A stretch of DNA of 64,000 nucleotides from Lithocarpus polystachyus (GCA_033629205.1 CM066164.1:22338454-22402453); one strand, 5' to 3'. Shown: positions 11,788 to 23,938, counted from the stretch's first letter. Translations and numbers: made by a program. Notes: generated by a model not told the origin, from the letters alone.

Positions 11788-11803
11788 TGCTGACCTTGTA
11801 GTC
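11772..11803. repeat. Perfect 32 bp palindrome
   Basis: Two 16 bp arms with no spacer, arm GACTACAAGGTCAGCA. A degenerate version is at 16134-16164 in the opposite terminus of the same element. Confidence 0.92.
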
Positions 11804-12229
11804 CCAACCAATAAGAAGAAGACAGATCACCAAAATTGACAACATAAGCTTACTTGCCACATCACCCCACTCCAGCTTATTATTCTCTAACGTCTGAATA
11901 ACCTGTTGAAAGCAGATTCAAAATAGCAAATTCAAATTTAAGATGTGAATGGGAGGGTATTGAAAATTTTGTATCTGAAATCCTTTTCAAAATTTGTTTT
12001 ACGTATCATGGGTCATTTCCCCAACGCCAAACAAAATGCTTTTTCTACTAAAGCTGGGTCATTGTCTCCAACTTCTCACTCGGCACTGCTCTGCTCATCG
12101 CCACACGCCTCCTTCATGTTTCCTCCTTTTAATCCCTCGCTTCTTGATCCGGATATTCAAATGCTTTGATGAGCAATCCAAACTTTTAAATCTAAGAGGT
12201 AGTTGTTCCCCTAACAAAGGATGAGAATG

Positions 12230-13450
12230 CTTGCTCCAAGATTCAAGCAATCACATATCCTTTCAAGCAATGAATAGGGTGAGTCTACTTTCCCTTTCTT
12301 TTGGTAAGATGAAATTCCTGGATTTTCTAGCCGATGAAATTTTTTGCCATAGGCGTTCATGATGATTTTTATTTTTAGCTTCCTTTGATACCCATGTAGA
12401 TCTTTTTCACAATTATGGTTATTCTATAATAAATGATGTTTCTTGAATAATTTTTGTTTTGGGTATTTAGGAATTCATGGCCAATGGATATCAAAACTTA
12501 TGTTCACTCCTTCTGTACTCCACGTGTTTGATAAAATGCCCAATGTAAAGACTTTGTCAATATTTAAAGAATTTGGGTTTATACCTTTCATGAAATTTGT
12601 TTATTTCCATGAGAAAAGCTTAGTTCAATTATCAAGACTCATTCTTGGACATATTATCATGTGAACTCTTGAGTTTCACGAACAAGACATAAACATGTTA
12701 CTATGATTTGCAAGTCATTTTTAGCTTCTAGATTTGAGGTGCAATGCTATATGCACTAGATCAAGATTAGTGCTATTACCACGCTCTCAGTTTTACTTTG
12801 CTTATGAACGAGCAGTGGTGTTTAGTCATATCATCAATTGAGGACCAGTTTTGTAAACAAATAAGAAATATATTTCTTACTGACATGATTCCCAAGTCTT
12901 GTGAAACTATTTCTTAATTCAGTTTTACTCTGTGCCCTGTTTGGCTACTAAGAAATTGAGGGAATATGAAAGAATCCAATCCCATGGAATGAATGTCAAC
13001 AACAAAGCAAGGGAGAATCAAATTCCATGAAATGAAGTTAAGTGTGCATTATGGTTTGCCAACTTCAACAGTTATAGTGAAAATTTGGATAGGCAAAAAT
13101 ATTTTGAACTTCTTCTAGCTATTTTGATATTGGCTCTAATGCCTTGTTTGAAGTTTAAGTTATCCTTACCATGAACAAAATCTTATTTTCACAACTAAAG
13201 TTAATAATTGATAGGATAAATCATTCATGTTATGCCTTCTACAGTTCTACGTTGCCTGCTTTGCTATTAAGTTTCATTAAATAAGGATAGAAATTACGAA
13301 TCATTAGATTGACGAGCTTTTGTGTTAGCAAACTAATGTGCATTTTAATACACATTTGAATACAGTTAATGATGCAATGGTGAATCCTAGATAGATATTA
13401 CCTTGAGGTGGTTATACGATAGATTTTCTTGATGAACAATAACATAATGA
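12230..13450. other. Interior of long-TIR element, no clear gene
   Basis: AT-rich, with one 73-codon open stretch at 12443-12664 that shows no domain. It may contain intron-like captured DNA. Confidence 0.35.
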
Positions 13451-13451
13451 T

Positions 13452-13645
13452 TCTTTGCAGTGTTTCAGAAAAACTTGGAGCAAAGGGAGCCTCGGCTTGC
13501 CAAGGATAAAGATGAGGATTAGCAATAGGCCAAGGATGAGGATCAACAAGTTGAATGTGAAGGAGCTGTCATTATTGGCTTGGATGACAAGATGAGATGG
13601 ATAAGTGATGAAGTTCCAAGATTGAAGTCTGGCTGGTCTCCTTAA
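13452..13645 (+). pseudogene. Exon-like fragment inside the long-TIR element, unknown
   Basis: After a TTTGCAG acceptor-like site, one frame reads FQKNLEQREPRLAKDKDED, two stops (TAG), then AKDEDQQVECEGAVIIGLDD up to KSGWSP-stop. The charge pattern and the bordering acceptor suggest a captured exon. I do not recognise the family. Confidence 0.4.
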
Positions 13646-14260
13646 ACAATAGGATTTGTTAGTTAGAGATAGAAATTATTAATAACTTATTTCCTAGACT
13701 TTTGGAAGTGTAGAGGATAGGATTAGGTTGTTGGCTAGCTAGTTGTTATCAAGTTTATGTTAATAGTTGATGCTTATCATAACTTGTACTGCACATATGT
13801 TGTGCATTGAATGCTATTTAAAAAGGGAAACAAATTAATAAAAATGGAAGCAGAAAATTAAAACTCAAATTCATGAGTGATTGAGGTCACGTATCTTGAA
13901 GTTATTGAAGTTTTAGATTTGATATATGTTAAGTGTTAACTTCTTTTTAGTTTGAAACAAGTAATGTGGTAGAAAGAATTGAGTATTATGTTGTATTGTC
14001 CAATTTTGACACTTCAGCATCTTTGTTTATTATACAAAACCATTACAAGTCTGTATAGTACAAACCAAGAGAATGTAATAAAATGTAGTTATTCTTTTCA
14101 TGATATTTCAATTTCTATAATGATGTTTGTGACTTATCTTTTGAAATGTTATCAAAATTAGTAGAAAACACATAATTTAATAATCAATTTAGTGACAAAT
14201 GCAAATATCATTCTCAACTATTGGTCATGTCATAGAAGATATGAGTATAATTTGAAATGT

Positions 14261-14358
14261 ATAATTTGATTACAAGGACAAAATAACAAAAGCTCTATTG
14301 ACATATAGACTTATATTACAAGACTTATAATTTGATTACAAGGACAAAATAACAAAAG
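14261..14358. repeat. 32 bp direct repeat, two copies
   Basis: ATAATTTGATTACAAGGACA plus 12 more bases occurs identically at 14261-14292 and 14327-14358. Confidence 0.85.
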
Positions 14359-14752
14359 TGTGCTTCAAGATCAATTGCTTTGTCGATCTCAAATGGATAA
14401 GTGCCACCCACTTTTGTCCAAATGCTCTACCTATAACCATGCCGAGAATACTAAGCACTTGTACAACCTTTCTTCAGTACAAGTTTAAACTCAACACTAC
14501 AAAAAGGCTTTGTATCATCTTTGACATCTTGTAATAGATGACCAAAGCTGTAAGTATTGAATTTGGTTGAGTAGAATTGAATACACCAATAGCTAAGCAC
14601 ATTCAATATTAAAATCTTGTAAGTCAAGTTCTTGACTAACACAAGAGCACCTTCCAAGCCCTTGAATAGCTTCATTAGTTGGCTCAGTCTATTGTTGCAA
14701 AAGCAAAGGAATGGAAATAAGCAAAGCACAAAATAAAAAACTTGAGCAAGCC

Positions 14753-14899
14753 TAGGCCCTGTTTGGTTTGTGTTTTTAAACAGCAATTTTCAGTTTTTAA
14801 ATAACATTTTACGTATTCCCGCACACTTTTTCACCCACACGTATTTCAAAAAACAATAAACAACAATTTTCAAACTACTTCACCAAACACCCTCCTAAT
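14753..14899. mobile_element. Short MITE, family B copy 1
   Basis: About 147 bp with ends AGGCCCTGTTTGGT and ACCAAACACCCTCCT in inverted relation. The interior motif ATACGTGTGGGTGAAAA (minus strand) recurs at 60690. Noncoding. Confidence 0.65.
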
Positions 14900-17356
14900 A
14901 TGCAAAAAAATCAATCCTTAAAATTTGGTATCAGGGTTTTGCAATTGAACATCAATTTCATTGAACCAAAAATAGTAATTGAGCACCAATTTCAGAATGC
15001 CACTCCCCACCACACTAATTCAGAGCTAAATTCCAACAAACCAAGTAATGTGGCAAAAATTTCTTACAAATCCTGATACCAAATGAAGTAAAAATTATGA
15101 TCAGTAGAACTATAGAAATGAAGTAAACACAAACATGATCAGTATATCTAAAAATTATGAATCTGGCTTCTATGGCAATGACCCACTTCAAATGGTCTCA
15201 TCAAAGAAAGATTCAAAAGGTGAAAATGAGATACACCCAATTAATGAACAAATACTTGCTTTTTCTTTTCCCTCTAGTCATTGTTGCAATAGCAAAAACA
15301 TAAGACTACACAGGTCTCATGTACATGAAATTTGGGTGTGGTATCAAAACGACCTATAAATCCCATAGCTTTTGGAAATTATAATACCATAACATGCTTC
15401 AGAACTAGCCAAAAATATATTATTAGATTCGTGTATTGTTGCAAAGAACCTATTTAAAATTAAAGATTTGAGTGACTGTTCCATAGTTATAATTAAGTTA
15501 CATTTTCTCAAACAGCTTATATGCAAAATTATCAAACACATGAACAAGTTTAAATAGGAAAAAATAGAGTAATGCTCTCACAAAGACCTCATTCAAGGCA
15601 AAGCTCGGATTCACATATTGGTAATAGAAATAAAAATTAAAAAACTTAATAGTTCAACCAGGCCAAAGACATAAAATTTTTAGAACAAAAACAAGAACCA
15701 AAATGAAATTTTGAAACAAAAAGAACAAGAAACTACAATTGAAATCCAATGCATTGGTTCTCAGATCTAGAAGGTTTGGATTGCCCAAATTCGTGCTCAA
15801 AGAAACAAGATGGATGAATGAGAGAGAAAAACATACTCTTCATCAGGACGAGGAAACGCAGAGGAGTCCTGCGGCGATGAGTTGGAGACGGTGAGTTCAG
15901 GGTTGGGAAAAAATGACCCATCCCAAGTTGTATTTCATATTCTTTAAAACAAATTTGAGAACTTTTTGGATGCTAAAAATTTTCAGGGACCCGCCCATTC
16001 CCATCTTAATTTTGAATTTGCTCTCAGCATTGACGGATTTAAACCGACGTTAGAGTAAGTCACATGTGTATGGTGACATGGCAGGAAAGCTTATGTCATC
16101 AATTTTAATGATCTGTCTTCTTTTTATTGGTTGGGACTACAAGGTCAGCATGACTTTGTAGTCCTGAGCTAGCTAAGAATTTCCCTATTTTTAGAAGGCT
16201 TTTGGTGGAATAATTTGCTTCCGCTGCCATGTATTATGCTTTTGGTTTCTTGGCAAGATGAAGCCAAATAAATAAGCTAAACATTTATTTTTCATATATT
16301 TATCTACAGACATGCACATATGGTATACATTTTTTTTTTCTTTATTTAATAAGTGTGGGAGTTTTGTTCTCATATTTACCATCTAGCTGACGTAAGTAAA
16401 TTTACATTTTATATATGAACTCATTTTTCTTCTACTGTGATGAAGTGTTCATTTCTCCTATATAATTGCAAAATGATAAGATTTTTTTTTTTTACACAAG
16501 CATATCTCACTCGTTTACACTGATATAGAAACACTTATTTAATCTTTTTTTTTTTTTTTTGGGTTTGAAAAAAAAAAATCTTCTTATTTTTGTTCTTGAG
16601 GAATTTGGTTAGAAAAGACTTGATATTTGTTCTTGTGCTTGTTAGATCTTCTGACTTAAGTATCAATTGCATTTATTATTGTATATAAGAATGAGATTGT
16701 TTGATTAGATCATGATCTAGTGTTATGTTGTCTAGTGTAATGTTGTTTGGGATTAATTTTCTCTTTCATCTCTTTATTTTTTTGGATTAGTTTTCGTTTG
16801 AGGCATTAATTTGAACCTCTTTTCTTGTAGACCAATGCAAGCACAAGTGAGTCCGGAGAGGAAAATGATGTTGATGACTTGGAGGATGACTCAACGTAAG
16901 ATTCAAGTAAGAGGAGATAGGAAAACGCTGATGATAGCTTTGGAGGACGACTCATTAAGATTCAAGTGAAAATGGAGAGAAAAATACTTAAAATGACTTC
17001 GAGAATGACTCAAAGGAAGATTGATCTTTTAATTTATTAATGATTTATTACTAGACCAATATAACTTTTATTTTTGAATGAGTGATGTAGTGCTTTTTGT
17101 TTTTGGTTGTGATGTTAGAGTTGTAGACATTTTTGGATGGATCAAAAAGTTCGCCTCAATGTATTAGTGTGTTACAGATAAGGATGAGACTCATAGACTC
17201 ATAGTAGCTTTGTCATGGGGCTTTGGAGCTAAGACAAGGCTATTATATAGTCCAAGAAATCATATGATTTTTTATTAGTGAAAATGTAGTCTTGTAGACA
17301 AATTGATGGATTGCTTTAATCAAGTAGTGAATTTTGTACTCATCCTTGCTCATCTC

Positions 17357-17734
17357 AAAGCATCCGCAGCAATAGAGCTAAAAATTTAGCTATTTGGCAC
17401 CACAAAAAGTTACTTTTTTTATTTTACCTATACACATGCTGCAACAATGGATTTATTTTAGCTTTCAATATAATAAAATAATATAAACATCACAATAAAA
17501 TAATATATCTATTAAAAAATTCTAACCATAGTGTGAACACAAATAAATATTTTTTTTTTTATTTTTTATTTTTTTTACCTTTGAGCTACAATGCTCATCT
17601 ATCTTTAGATGTGCACTGTAGCAATGAAGCTAAAAAAAAATACTTTTAGCTCCACTGCTGCATGATTGATTTTTGTGTTTTGATGGAGCTAAGATAGCTA
17701 TATAGCTATTTAGCTTGACTGCTACAAGTGCTTT
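17357..17734. mobile_element. MITE, AAAGCATCCGCAGCA ends
   Basis: The left end AAAGCATCCGCAGCAAT is mirrored by ACTGCTACAAGTGCTTT at the right end. The interior resembles the 18657-20332 element (TTTAGCTATTTGGC, ACTTTTTTTATTTTA), so this is a shorter relative. Confidence 0.65.
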
Positions 17735-18598
17735 AAGAGGTGAAAACCATATAATAGGATCCCTAGCTCATATCTAAGGAGTGAAAAATACATATTCAGC
17801 ACCAAAAAAAAAAAAAGAAAAAAAAAAGAAGAAGACAGAAGTGAAAAGCAAATACTAGCATACCGTTTAGTTTGGGTTGGTGAGGTTCTAAGTTATCCTA
17901 CATTTGCCTTGCTAATGATCTTGCTTAGTATGTTTATGTTTATTTATTTTAGATGAAGTTACTGGGGATCATACCTTAGACATTGAGACACAACAAAGGT
18001 TAAGGTGCTGTTAGGCCAAAAAAACAAGTGTGAGAATTGAGATTAAGCTGTTAGGATGTGAATTTAATCATTGGTCTCAATGAAACCCATGTTAAAAAAT
18101 GGCTAAGTTGTACAAGTAGAGGTTGGCTCATTCAATTAAGTGGGTTTAGATGCCCAACTCTATCCCAAGTTTGTACACTATCTTCTTATTACTTAAATCA
18201 TTGGTCTTTACACTCTTAATCACTATGAAAATTGCAAAATTTCTAAGAACATAATGTTTTAAATGACATAGAAGAGTGCCAAATATGAATACAATGTAAC
18301 AAGGCCTTTAGTAGGCATATCAGCATCTCGTTACTCATGCTGATACAACACAAATAGTGAAACACTTACTTGCAACACATTTTACCTTTTACTAACAACC
18401 TAGCTATATATTAAATATGTGTTTATATTTGTACTTACACAATGCAATGAGACCTTCTATAAAAATAGGCAAACCCAAATCCCTATTTATATGCCACTCA
18501 ACCCCGAAATTTATCTCTTAGTGGGCTGGTCCTCTCACAAATATGTGGGCTCATGGATGGAGCTATATATGGACTAGGTGGGGTAATGGCCTCCTAAA

Positions 18599-18609
18599 GT
18601 GTGTGTGTG

Positions 18610-18624
<15 letters not shown>
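18599..18624. repeat. (GT)n microsatellite
   Basis: About 13 GT units followed by a 17-base T run. Confidence 0.9.
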
Positions 18625-18642
<18 letters not shown>

Positions 18643-18656
18643 TATTAGTATATTAA

Positions 18657-20332
18657 GAGCATCTACATTGGTGGAACCATAATTTTAGCTATTTGGCTCC
18701 ACCAAAAGCTACTTTAGCTATTTTAACTTCTTATTTTACAAAACACCAATATTAATGGTTTTATTTTAGCTTTTAACACAATAAAATAGTATAAACAATA
18801 CAATAAAATAAAATAATAAATCTAATACAATAAATAATTCATTTTTTTAATTATTTTTTCTCTCTATTCTTCACTGTCTTCAAGCACTACCATTGGGGAT
18901 GGCAATTTTGGTTCACCCCTCCCCACTTCGCCCCACGCAGGTTTTTCCTGCTCCGCAAATGTGGTGGGGTGAGGATGGGACAAGATTTTAGCATCGCACC
19001 ACGAGGCGGGATGGGGATGGGTTTAGACTTTTTAGACCCAACCCACCTCATCCCCACCCCGACCTGCATTGATAAGGGATAAATTGTAAATTTTTCATAC
19101 CCTAAAACCCTACTATTTAAACAAACATATCATCAGCTTATTTTATTCTACGCAACAAGGCTTTCTGCCTCTTTTTTTTTCTCTAGCAAGGTTGGAAATT
19201 AAGGTACCAATTTTAACATTTTCTTTTGTCTTTATTATAAACAAATTTATATATATTGAATCATTTGATTTTGTATTATGAGTTTTTTTTTTTTGTTTTT
19301 GTTGTGATATTGTCCTGTTAAACACTTTAATAATATTATTTAATTTTTGCTAAAAATTAGTTTGATTTAATGGGATAAATTTATTTGTAATTTCAAGTAC
19401 ATTTTTATTAACAAATTAGGTTTTATTAAAAACAATTGTAATAGTTGAAGGCAAATTAACATAAAGCAGAGTTTTATAGGTGGGGTGAGGACTTGCGAGG
19501 CCCCAAGGGGCGGGGATGGGGCAAGGAAATTTTCCATGTCATGCAAGACGGTGCGGGGATGGAGTAAGACAAAACCGTGCAGGTGGGGGCGTAGACCCCA
19601 TCCTTCGGACCCACCTCGCCCCATTGCCATCCCTAACCACCACAACCAGTGTGGAACTCCTATAGGAAGAAGAACTAAAAAGCTAGCAACCCCACCCCAA
19701 ATTAGCCGCAACACAAACACAAACCCAGCAAATAACATTGAATTGTCAGCCATAAAAAATAACAAGTTTTAGCGATCCAACCAATTTGCTGATCACAAAG
19801 GGAATTCACAACCCTGCCCCGAGTGAGGCATATAGAGCAATCTTCATCACTTAAAATTCATTTTAGAACCTTAATTATAATCCCCATTGTGGTAGGTTGT
19901 AGATCTCCCAACCAAGCATCTAGAATTTAACCTTCTTCAATGTCCGACAAACTTTTGTAAAATCACCAAGTGCTATATATTCTTTTCTTTGAGGCAAGCT
20001 TGGTTAGCTCCACTACAGACCATTTCGTTATGGCCATTTGGTAGCTTCCACACCCACGGCATGGCCACGACGTCGATGGAAAAAGAGAGGCAAGAGTTTT
20101 TTATTTTTATTTTTTTATTGAGAATGAGTGAATGAGTGAAACGGAGGAAAAAAAGAAAAGAAAATTTTTTTTATTTTAATGAGAGGTGAGAATAAAAAAT
20201 ATTAAATGGCTGTGCACTGTAGCTGAGTAGGTAAAATTTTTGCCTATACCACCATCAATGTTGCACACTTTTTGTTTATGGTAGTGCTAAAAATAACAAT
20301 TTAGTTTTTTAGCACCACCAATACTAATGCTC
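18657..20332. mobile_element. Harbinger/Tourist-like MITE, TAA target duplication
   Basis: The left end GAGCATCTACATTGGTGG is mirrored at the right end by CCACCAATACTAATGCTC, and TAA flanks both sides (18654-18656 and 20333-20335). TAA duplications with GAGC-type ends fit PIF/Harbinger-derived MITEs. It is 1676 bp long because another element (18896-19633) is nested in it. No transposase is present. Confidence 0.8.
18896..19633. mobile_element. Nested GC-rich element with GGGATGGCAA ends
   Basis: 738 bp bounded by GGGATGGCAA and TTGCCATCCC. Both end regions are GC-rich and contain many copies of GGGGATGGGG or its complement, with an AT-rich core between. It lies wholly inside the Harbinger-like MITE. 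No protein domain is recognisable; open frames here follow from the low stop density of the GC-rich arms. Confidence 0.65.
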
Positions 20333-20335
20333 TAA

Positions 20336-22318
20336 TAGGTACTAATTTGGGCAATTTTGTTCAATAAAATTACACTTTGCCCTCTCTTAACAATGCCATC
20401 AATTCTTTTAAGAGTAATGTTATATCCGCAAACTTTTTTACAACATTTTTACAAATTATTGAGGTAGCAAATTTTTGTTGATTTGCACACTTGGATCACT
20501 TTTTACTTAACAATAACCACTTACCACATTAGCAATTTGTAAAAATTTTGTAGTTTTATCATTTTCCACTTAAAAGCCATACAAAATTAATATATTAAAT
20601 CTAAAACAAAATATACAAGCCCAAAAAAATTAGCCCAACAACAAAAATTACCAATAATAAAGCTAAAAAAAATGAAGCCCAATCAACTTATTTTACCCAA
20701 AACAAATAACTTGGCCCCTTGAAAAGTTTTAAACAAAAATCCTTAGTGGTAAAGCAATAGAGTCAAAGGCCGGAGACGTTGCATACAGTGAGCAGCAGAG
20801 CCGCTCCCTAACTTCAAGTTCTGACTCTGTTCCTGTATGGGCTTTACATCATGACAACGACACTTTCCTTAAGAATGAGTGCACCCAAATTCCTATTTAG
20901 CCCCTTCCTTAAACCATTAGTGCTTCACTGTTTTTATGTTCTAATTCAGTGGAAGCCTGGAAGATAAAAATGAAGCAAAGGTGCGTTCTAGCAGTAGCCC
21001 TTAAAAACAAGTACTGATGGGGTAATTTCACCTTGAAGTAGAGATCACTGGCAGCTTCATGTTCTTCCAAAAATAGCGACCATAAAAACTTGTTGGTCAG
21101 TCAAATTAAATGAAAGTTAAAACGAAGAATCAATGAAGATTTTAGGATTTTAGTTTTGAAGGGTTATCTTGAACTTGTCTTGTGTCATGAAATTGAGAGG
21201 AGCAAAATCATTCGAATTTGAGTTTAAGGTTCAATGGTAGTGATGTTGAAGGGCACTCATTACCAATTTGGGTTTCAAATGGGGAAGAGGATCCATATCA
21301 TTTGGGTTGGGTAGTGCACACATTAGGCACATAGAGACAAGAAAACAAAAGAGACTAGACAAAGGAACCAATTATACTCATTTTGAAAATTTAGTGGTTA
21401 AAAGCGCTCATTTAAAATATTAGGAACTATAAAAGCACTCATTATGTAAACGTTATGGAGCAAAAGTTTTATTTATTTATTTTTTAACCTATATAATATA
21501 GTTCTTGACAATGAGAAAATTAAGTTAATTTTTAAAAAAATTTAAAGTCTAAGGTCTTGCATATATTATACTAAATAATATAATTTGATCTTAATTAATA
21601 AATATCAGAGAACTAAAACATTTGCCTCCATGCTTTGTGGTTTAAGATGTAACTTTTGAAAATTGTAGGGCTGAAAAATATTTGCCAATGTGGTGTGATT
21701 GGGGTGTGACTTTGATAGATCATATTGCCTTATAGCTCATGCTTTGTCTTCACTTCTACTGTTTGCATCGTCCTTTGTCATAAATATAGATATGTTGTTT
21801 GATTTCTTAATTTTCATTAGTCATTCTTTTTTTTCTTTTCTTTTTTTCTTTTGAATGTTTTTGGAATATATGTGTCCTTAATTTTATTTTACATTTTATA
21901 AATATGCTTGTTTTTAACAACTTCCCGTCCTATCATTAAGCCTTCAAACTTAAATTAAATGTTTTAATGTTGGGGTACATCACTGCTAATGGATAGCCCT
22001 ACTCACGTGATTGCTGGTTTACAGTAAATAATGGATGGGGCTATATTTTCTGATATTCAAAGAGTTAGGGTCTATTGGGTTGAGGAGAAGAAAAAGTGAG
22101 AAGATAAAAAAGAGTTAGAATGATGGAAAAGTAAAGGGAAAAAAAATTTATTTAGTTGAGCAGAAAAGTGGGGATAAAAAAAGTAATATATATAAATTTA
22201 CTCTTATAATCCGGCAATTTGTTTTATTTTTCTTTATTGTTACATTACATTATAGTATTATATATGACAAATATAGAGGAGCCATCCATCATTTGGTTAA
22301 AAAATAAAAACCACCATT
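20336..22318. other. Intergenic, no gene seen
   Basis: AT-rich. A weak tRNA-like stretch near 20745-20850 (TAGTGGTAAAGCA, later TTCAAGTTCTGA) could be an eroded SINE. At 22068-22200 a purine-rich stretch resembles the complement of 33140-33300, possibly the two arms of an older MITE split by the gypsy insertion. Confidence 0.4.
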
Positions 22319-22347
22319 GATTCTGATGGGGAAAATACCAAGTGAAG

Positions 22348-22378
22348 GTGCCGTCACCCTCCTCCTAGGTGACGGCAC
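22348..22378. promoter_or_regulatory. 11 bp inverted repeat with TGACGG, LTR U3
   Basis: GTGCCGTCACC and GGTGACGGCAC are exact inverted arms around a 9-base loop. More TGACG cores follow at 22387, 22454 and 22470, and in complement at 22503. TGACG is the core of as-1-type sites bound by plant TGA bZIP factors. The same block is repeated in the 3' LTR. Confidence 0.6.
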
Positions 22379-22658
22379 TGTAAGGGTGACGGTACCGTTT
22401 CTCTAAGTCCCGGATCGTCTCTCCAGGCTGCCTCGACGCCGCTATCCACACACTGACGGGGTGAATGGGTGACGGGACGGATCTAACCGGACCGACATGG
22501 CTCGTCATGCACGCCGGGCGCCGAGTTAGATATCGTGCACTCCACGCAATAGGGAATGGCTCCGGTGAGGAGAGGATTCCGTAAAGACCACGCAATAGGG
22601 GATGGCTCCGATCAGAGGTTATCTCCTCGGACACGCCAAGGTCCCGGTTCTACACCAC

Positions 22659-22666
22659 TATAAATA
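22659..22666 (+). promoter_or_regulatory. LTR TATA box
   Basis: TATAAATA followed by a C-rich stretch, about 210 bp before the LTR end. The same sequence is at 32564-32571 in the 3' LTR. Confidence 0.75.
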
Positions 22667-22873
22667 CCCCCGACCCTCATCAAAAAGGTACGCATGTTCT
22701 CTACCCCGACTCTAGCACTCTAGAGTTGTGAGCAATACTAACTTGACCGTCGGAGGGTCGTTGGCCGGTACCACACCGGTACTTCCCTTTGAGGTTCTTC
22801 CTACTTGTGCAGGTATACCCAGAACGCGCGAAGACAATACGATTCACTGAGGGTGATTCTCGGCATCATCAGT

Positions 22874-22891
22874 TGGCGCCGTCTGTGGGAA
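22874..22891 (+). promoter_or_regulatory. Primer binding site
   Basis: TGGCGCCGTCTGTGGGAA starts two bases after the 5' LTR. The first nine bases fit the 3' end of a tRNA finishing ACGGCGCCA (for example tRNA-Asp); the exact tRNA is not settled. Confidence 0.8.
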
Positions 22892-22975
22892 GGACGACGA
22901 GCACGTACTTAGGCTGTGTTCTGCGCTTTCCGGACAAAGAGTTGTATGGTACTCACGCGTTCGAGGATTACCACC

Positions 22976-23938
22976 ATGAATGATCAAGGCAACGGACAAC
23001 GCACCACGGCCCTCGAGAGACAAGTCCAAACTCTGGTGGCCGCGGTGGAGCACCTCACGAAGCGCAACAATGACTTGGAAGAACAACTATTGCGAAGGGA
23101 CGCGACGGCAGGCAACCATGGAGAGAATGAGGAAGGCAGCGCTCGGGAGAGGGATCGCGGAGGCCCGGAGGGGAGCAACGCATTGACCCAACCCGAAGGG
23201 CAGGGGACGAGCCATCCATCGGCGGCTAACAATGATCCGCCCAGCACTGCCGAGGAGCTGCGGTTGATGAAGGAGCGTATGGATCTTATGATGAACGCCC
23301 TTAAGGGACGAGTATCCAGTGACCTCGACGACCTCGTCCACCGTACGGACTCTCCCTTCACCACGCACGTCATCATGTTCCCAACACCGCCAAAGTTCCG
23401 CATGCCACAAATAGAAAGCTACGATGGATCCAAAGATCCACTAGACCACCTGGAGTCCTTCAAGACGCTGATGTACCTGCATGGCGTGCCGGACGAAATT
23501 ATGTGCCGGGCATTCCCGGCGACGCTGAAGGGGGCGGCAAGGACGTGGTTCGGCAGGCTGACACCCGGCTCTATCGGTACCTTCAGAGAGCTGAGTGCTC
23601 AGTTCGCTACGCACTTCATTGGAGGCCATAGATACAAGAAGTCCACCGCGTGTTTGATGAACATCAGACAGCGGGAGGACGAGACACTCAGATCCTATAT
23701 AGCCCGCTTCAACAGAGAGGCGCTTTCGATCGATGAGGCGGACGATAAGATACAGGTCGCCGCGTTCACCAATGGTCTGAAGGAGGGCAAATTCTTGTTC
23801 TCTTTATACAAGAACGACCCGAAGACAATGTCGGAGGTGTTTTACAGGGCGACGAAGTATATGAATGCGGAAGACGCATTACAGGCTCGGGGGGAAAGAC
23901 CTCCCAGGAGGCGGGAAAGGCAGGAGGACGTCAAGTAG
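22976..23938 (+). CDS. gag: Gypsy Gag polyprotein part, ends at amber codon
   Basis: The chosen start is the ATG in CCACCATGAA at 22976, giving 320 codons; an upstream in-frame ATG at 22916 exists but is less favourable. A coiled-coil-like N-terminus (LERQVQTLVAAVEHL) leads into the retrotransposon Gag capsid domain, with AFPATLKGAARTWFGRL and YIARFNREALSIDEAD. The reading frame meets TAG at 23936-23938 right after a basic stretch (RRRERQEDVK), but the same frame continues open into the zinc-knuckle and protease region. So the TAG is either a read-through signal or, more simply, a CAG-to-TAG mutation. Gag would form the virus-like particle. Confidence 0.9.
   Translation: MNDQGNGQRTTALERQVQTLVAAVEHLTKRNNDLEEQLLRRDATAGNHGENEEGSARERDRGGPEGSNALTQPEGQGTSHPSAANNDPPSTAEELRLMKERMDLMMNALKGRVSSDLDDLVHRTDSPFTTHVIMFPTPPKFRMPQIESYDGSKDPLDHLESFKTLMYLHGVPDEIMCRAFPATLKGAARTWFGRLTPGSIGTFRELSAQFATHFIGGHRYKKSTACLMNIRQREDETLRSYIARFNREALSIDEADDKIQVAAFTNGLKEGKFLFSLYKNDPKTMSEVFYRATKYMNAEDALQARGERPPRRRERQEDVK

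Larger units (their letters stand above)
11678..16185. mobile_element. Long-TIR Mutator-like nonautonomous element
   Basis: The left end GGGAAATTCTTAGCTAG (11678, and again at 11750 through the 72 bp duplication) is mirrored at the right end near 16185. Matching inverted sequence includes CCCAACCAATAA, AGAAGACAGATCA and ACATAAGCTT, and weaker similarity continues inward to about 12100 and 15850. Length is ~4.4-4.5 kb. Long TIRs starting with GGGAAA, no transposase, and exon-like DNA inside suggest a Pack-MULE. No 9 bp target duplication was recognised. Confidence 0.7.
22324..22871 (+). repeat. 5' LTR
   Basis: Begins TGATGGGG and ends GGCATCATCA (inverted TGATG/CATCA). Contains a TATA box at 22659, a 23 bp internal direct repeat (22542-22564 and 22588-22610, core CACGCAATAGGG) and several TGACGG motifs. 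Confidence 0.95.

Noticed and set aside
14451..14786. 111-codon minus-strand frame
   Set aside because: Overlaps a MITE at its start, has no recognisable motif, and lies inside a nonautonomous element.
19367..19772. 132-codon minus and 95-codon plus open frames in the nested element
   Set aside because: Both cover the G-rich/C-rich arm repeats; no domain, and composition explains the openness.
20745..20850. tRNA-like box A and box B motifs
   Set aside because: The spacing between the boxes is about 70 bp and no tail or target duplication is visible, so it is not called as a SINE.
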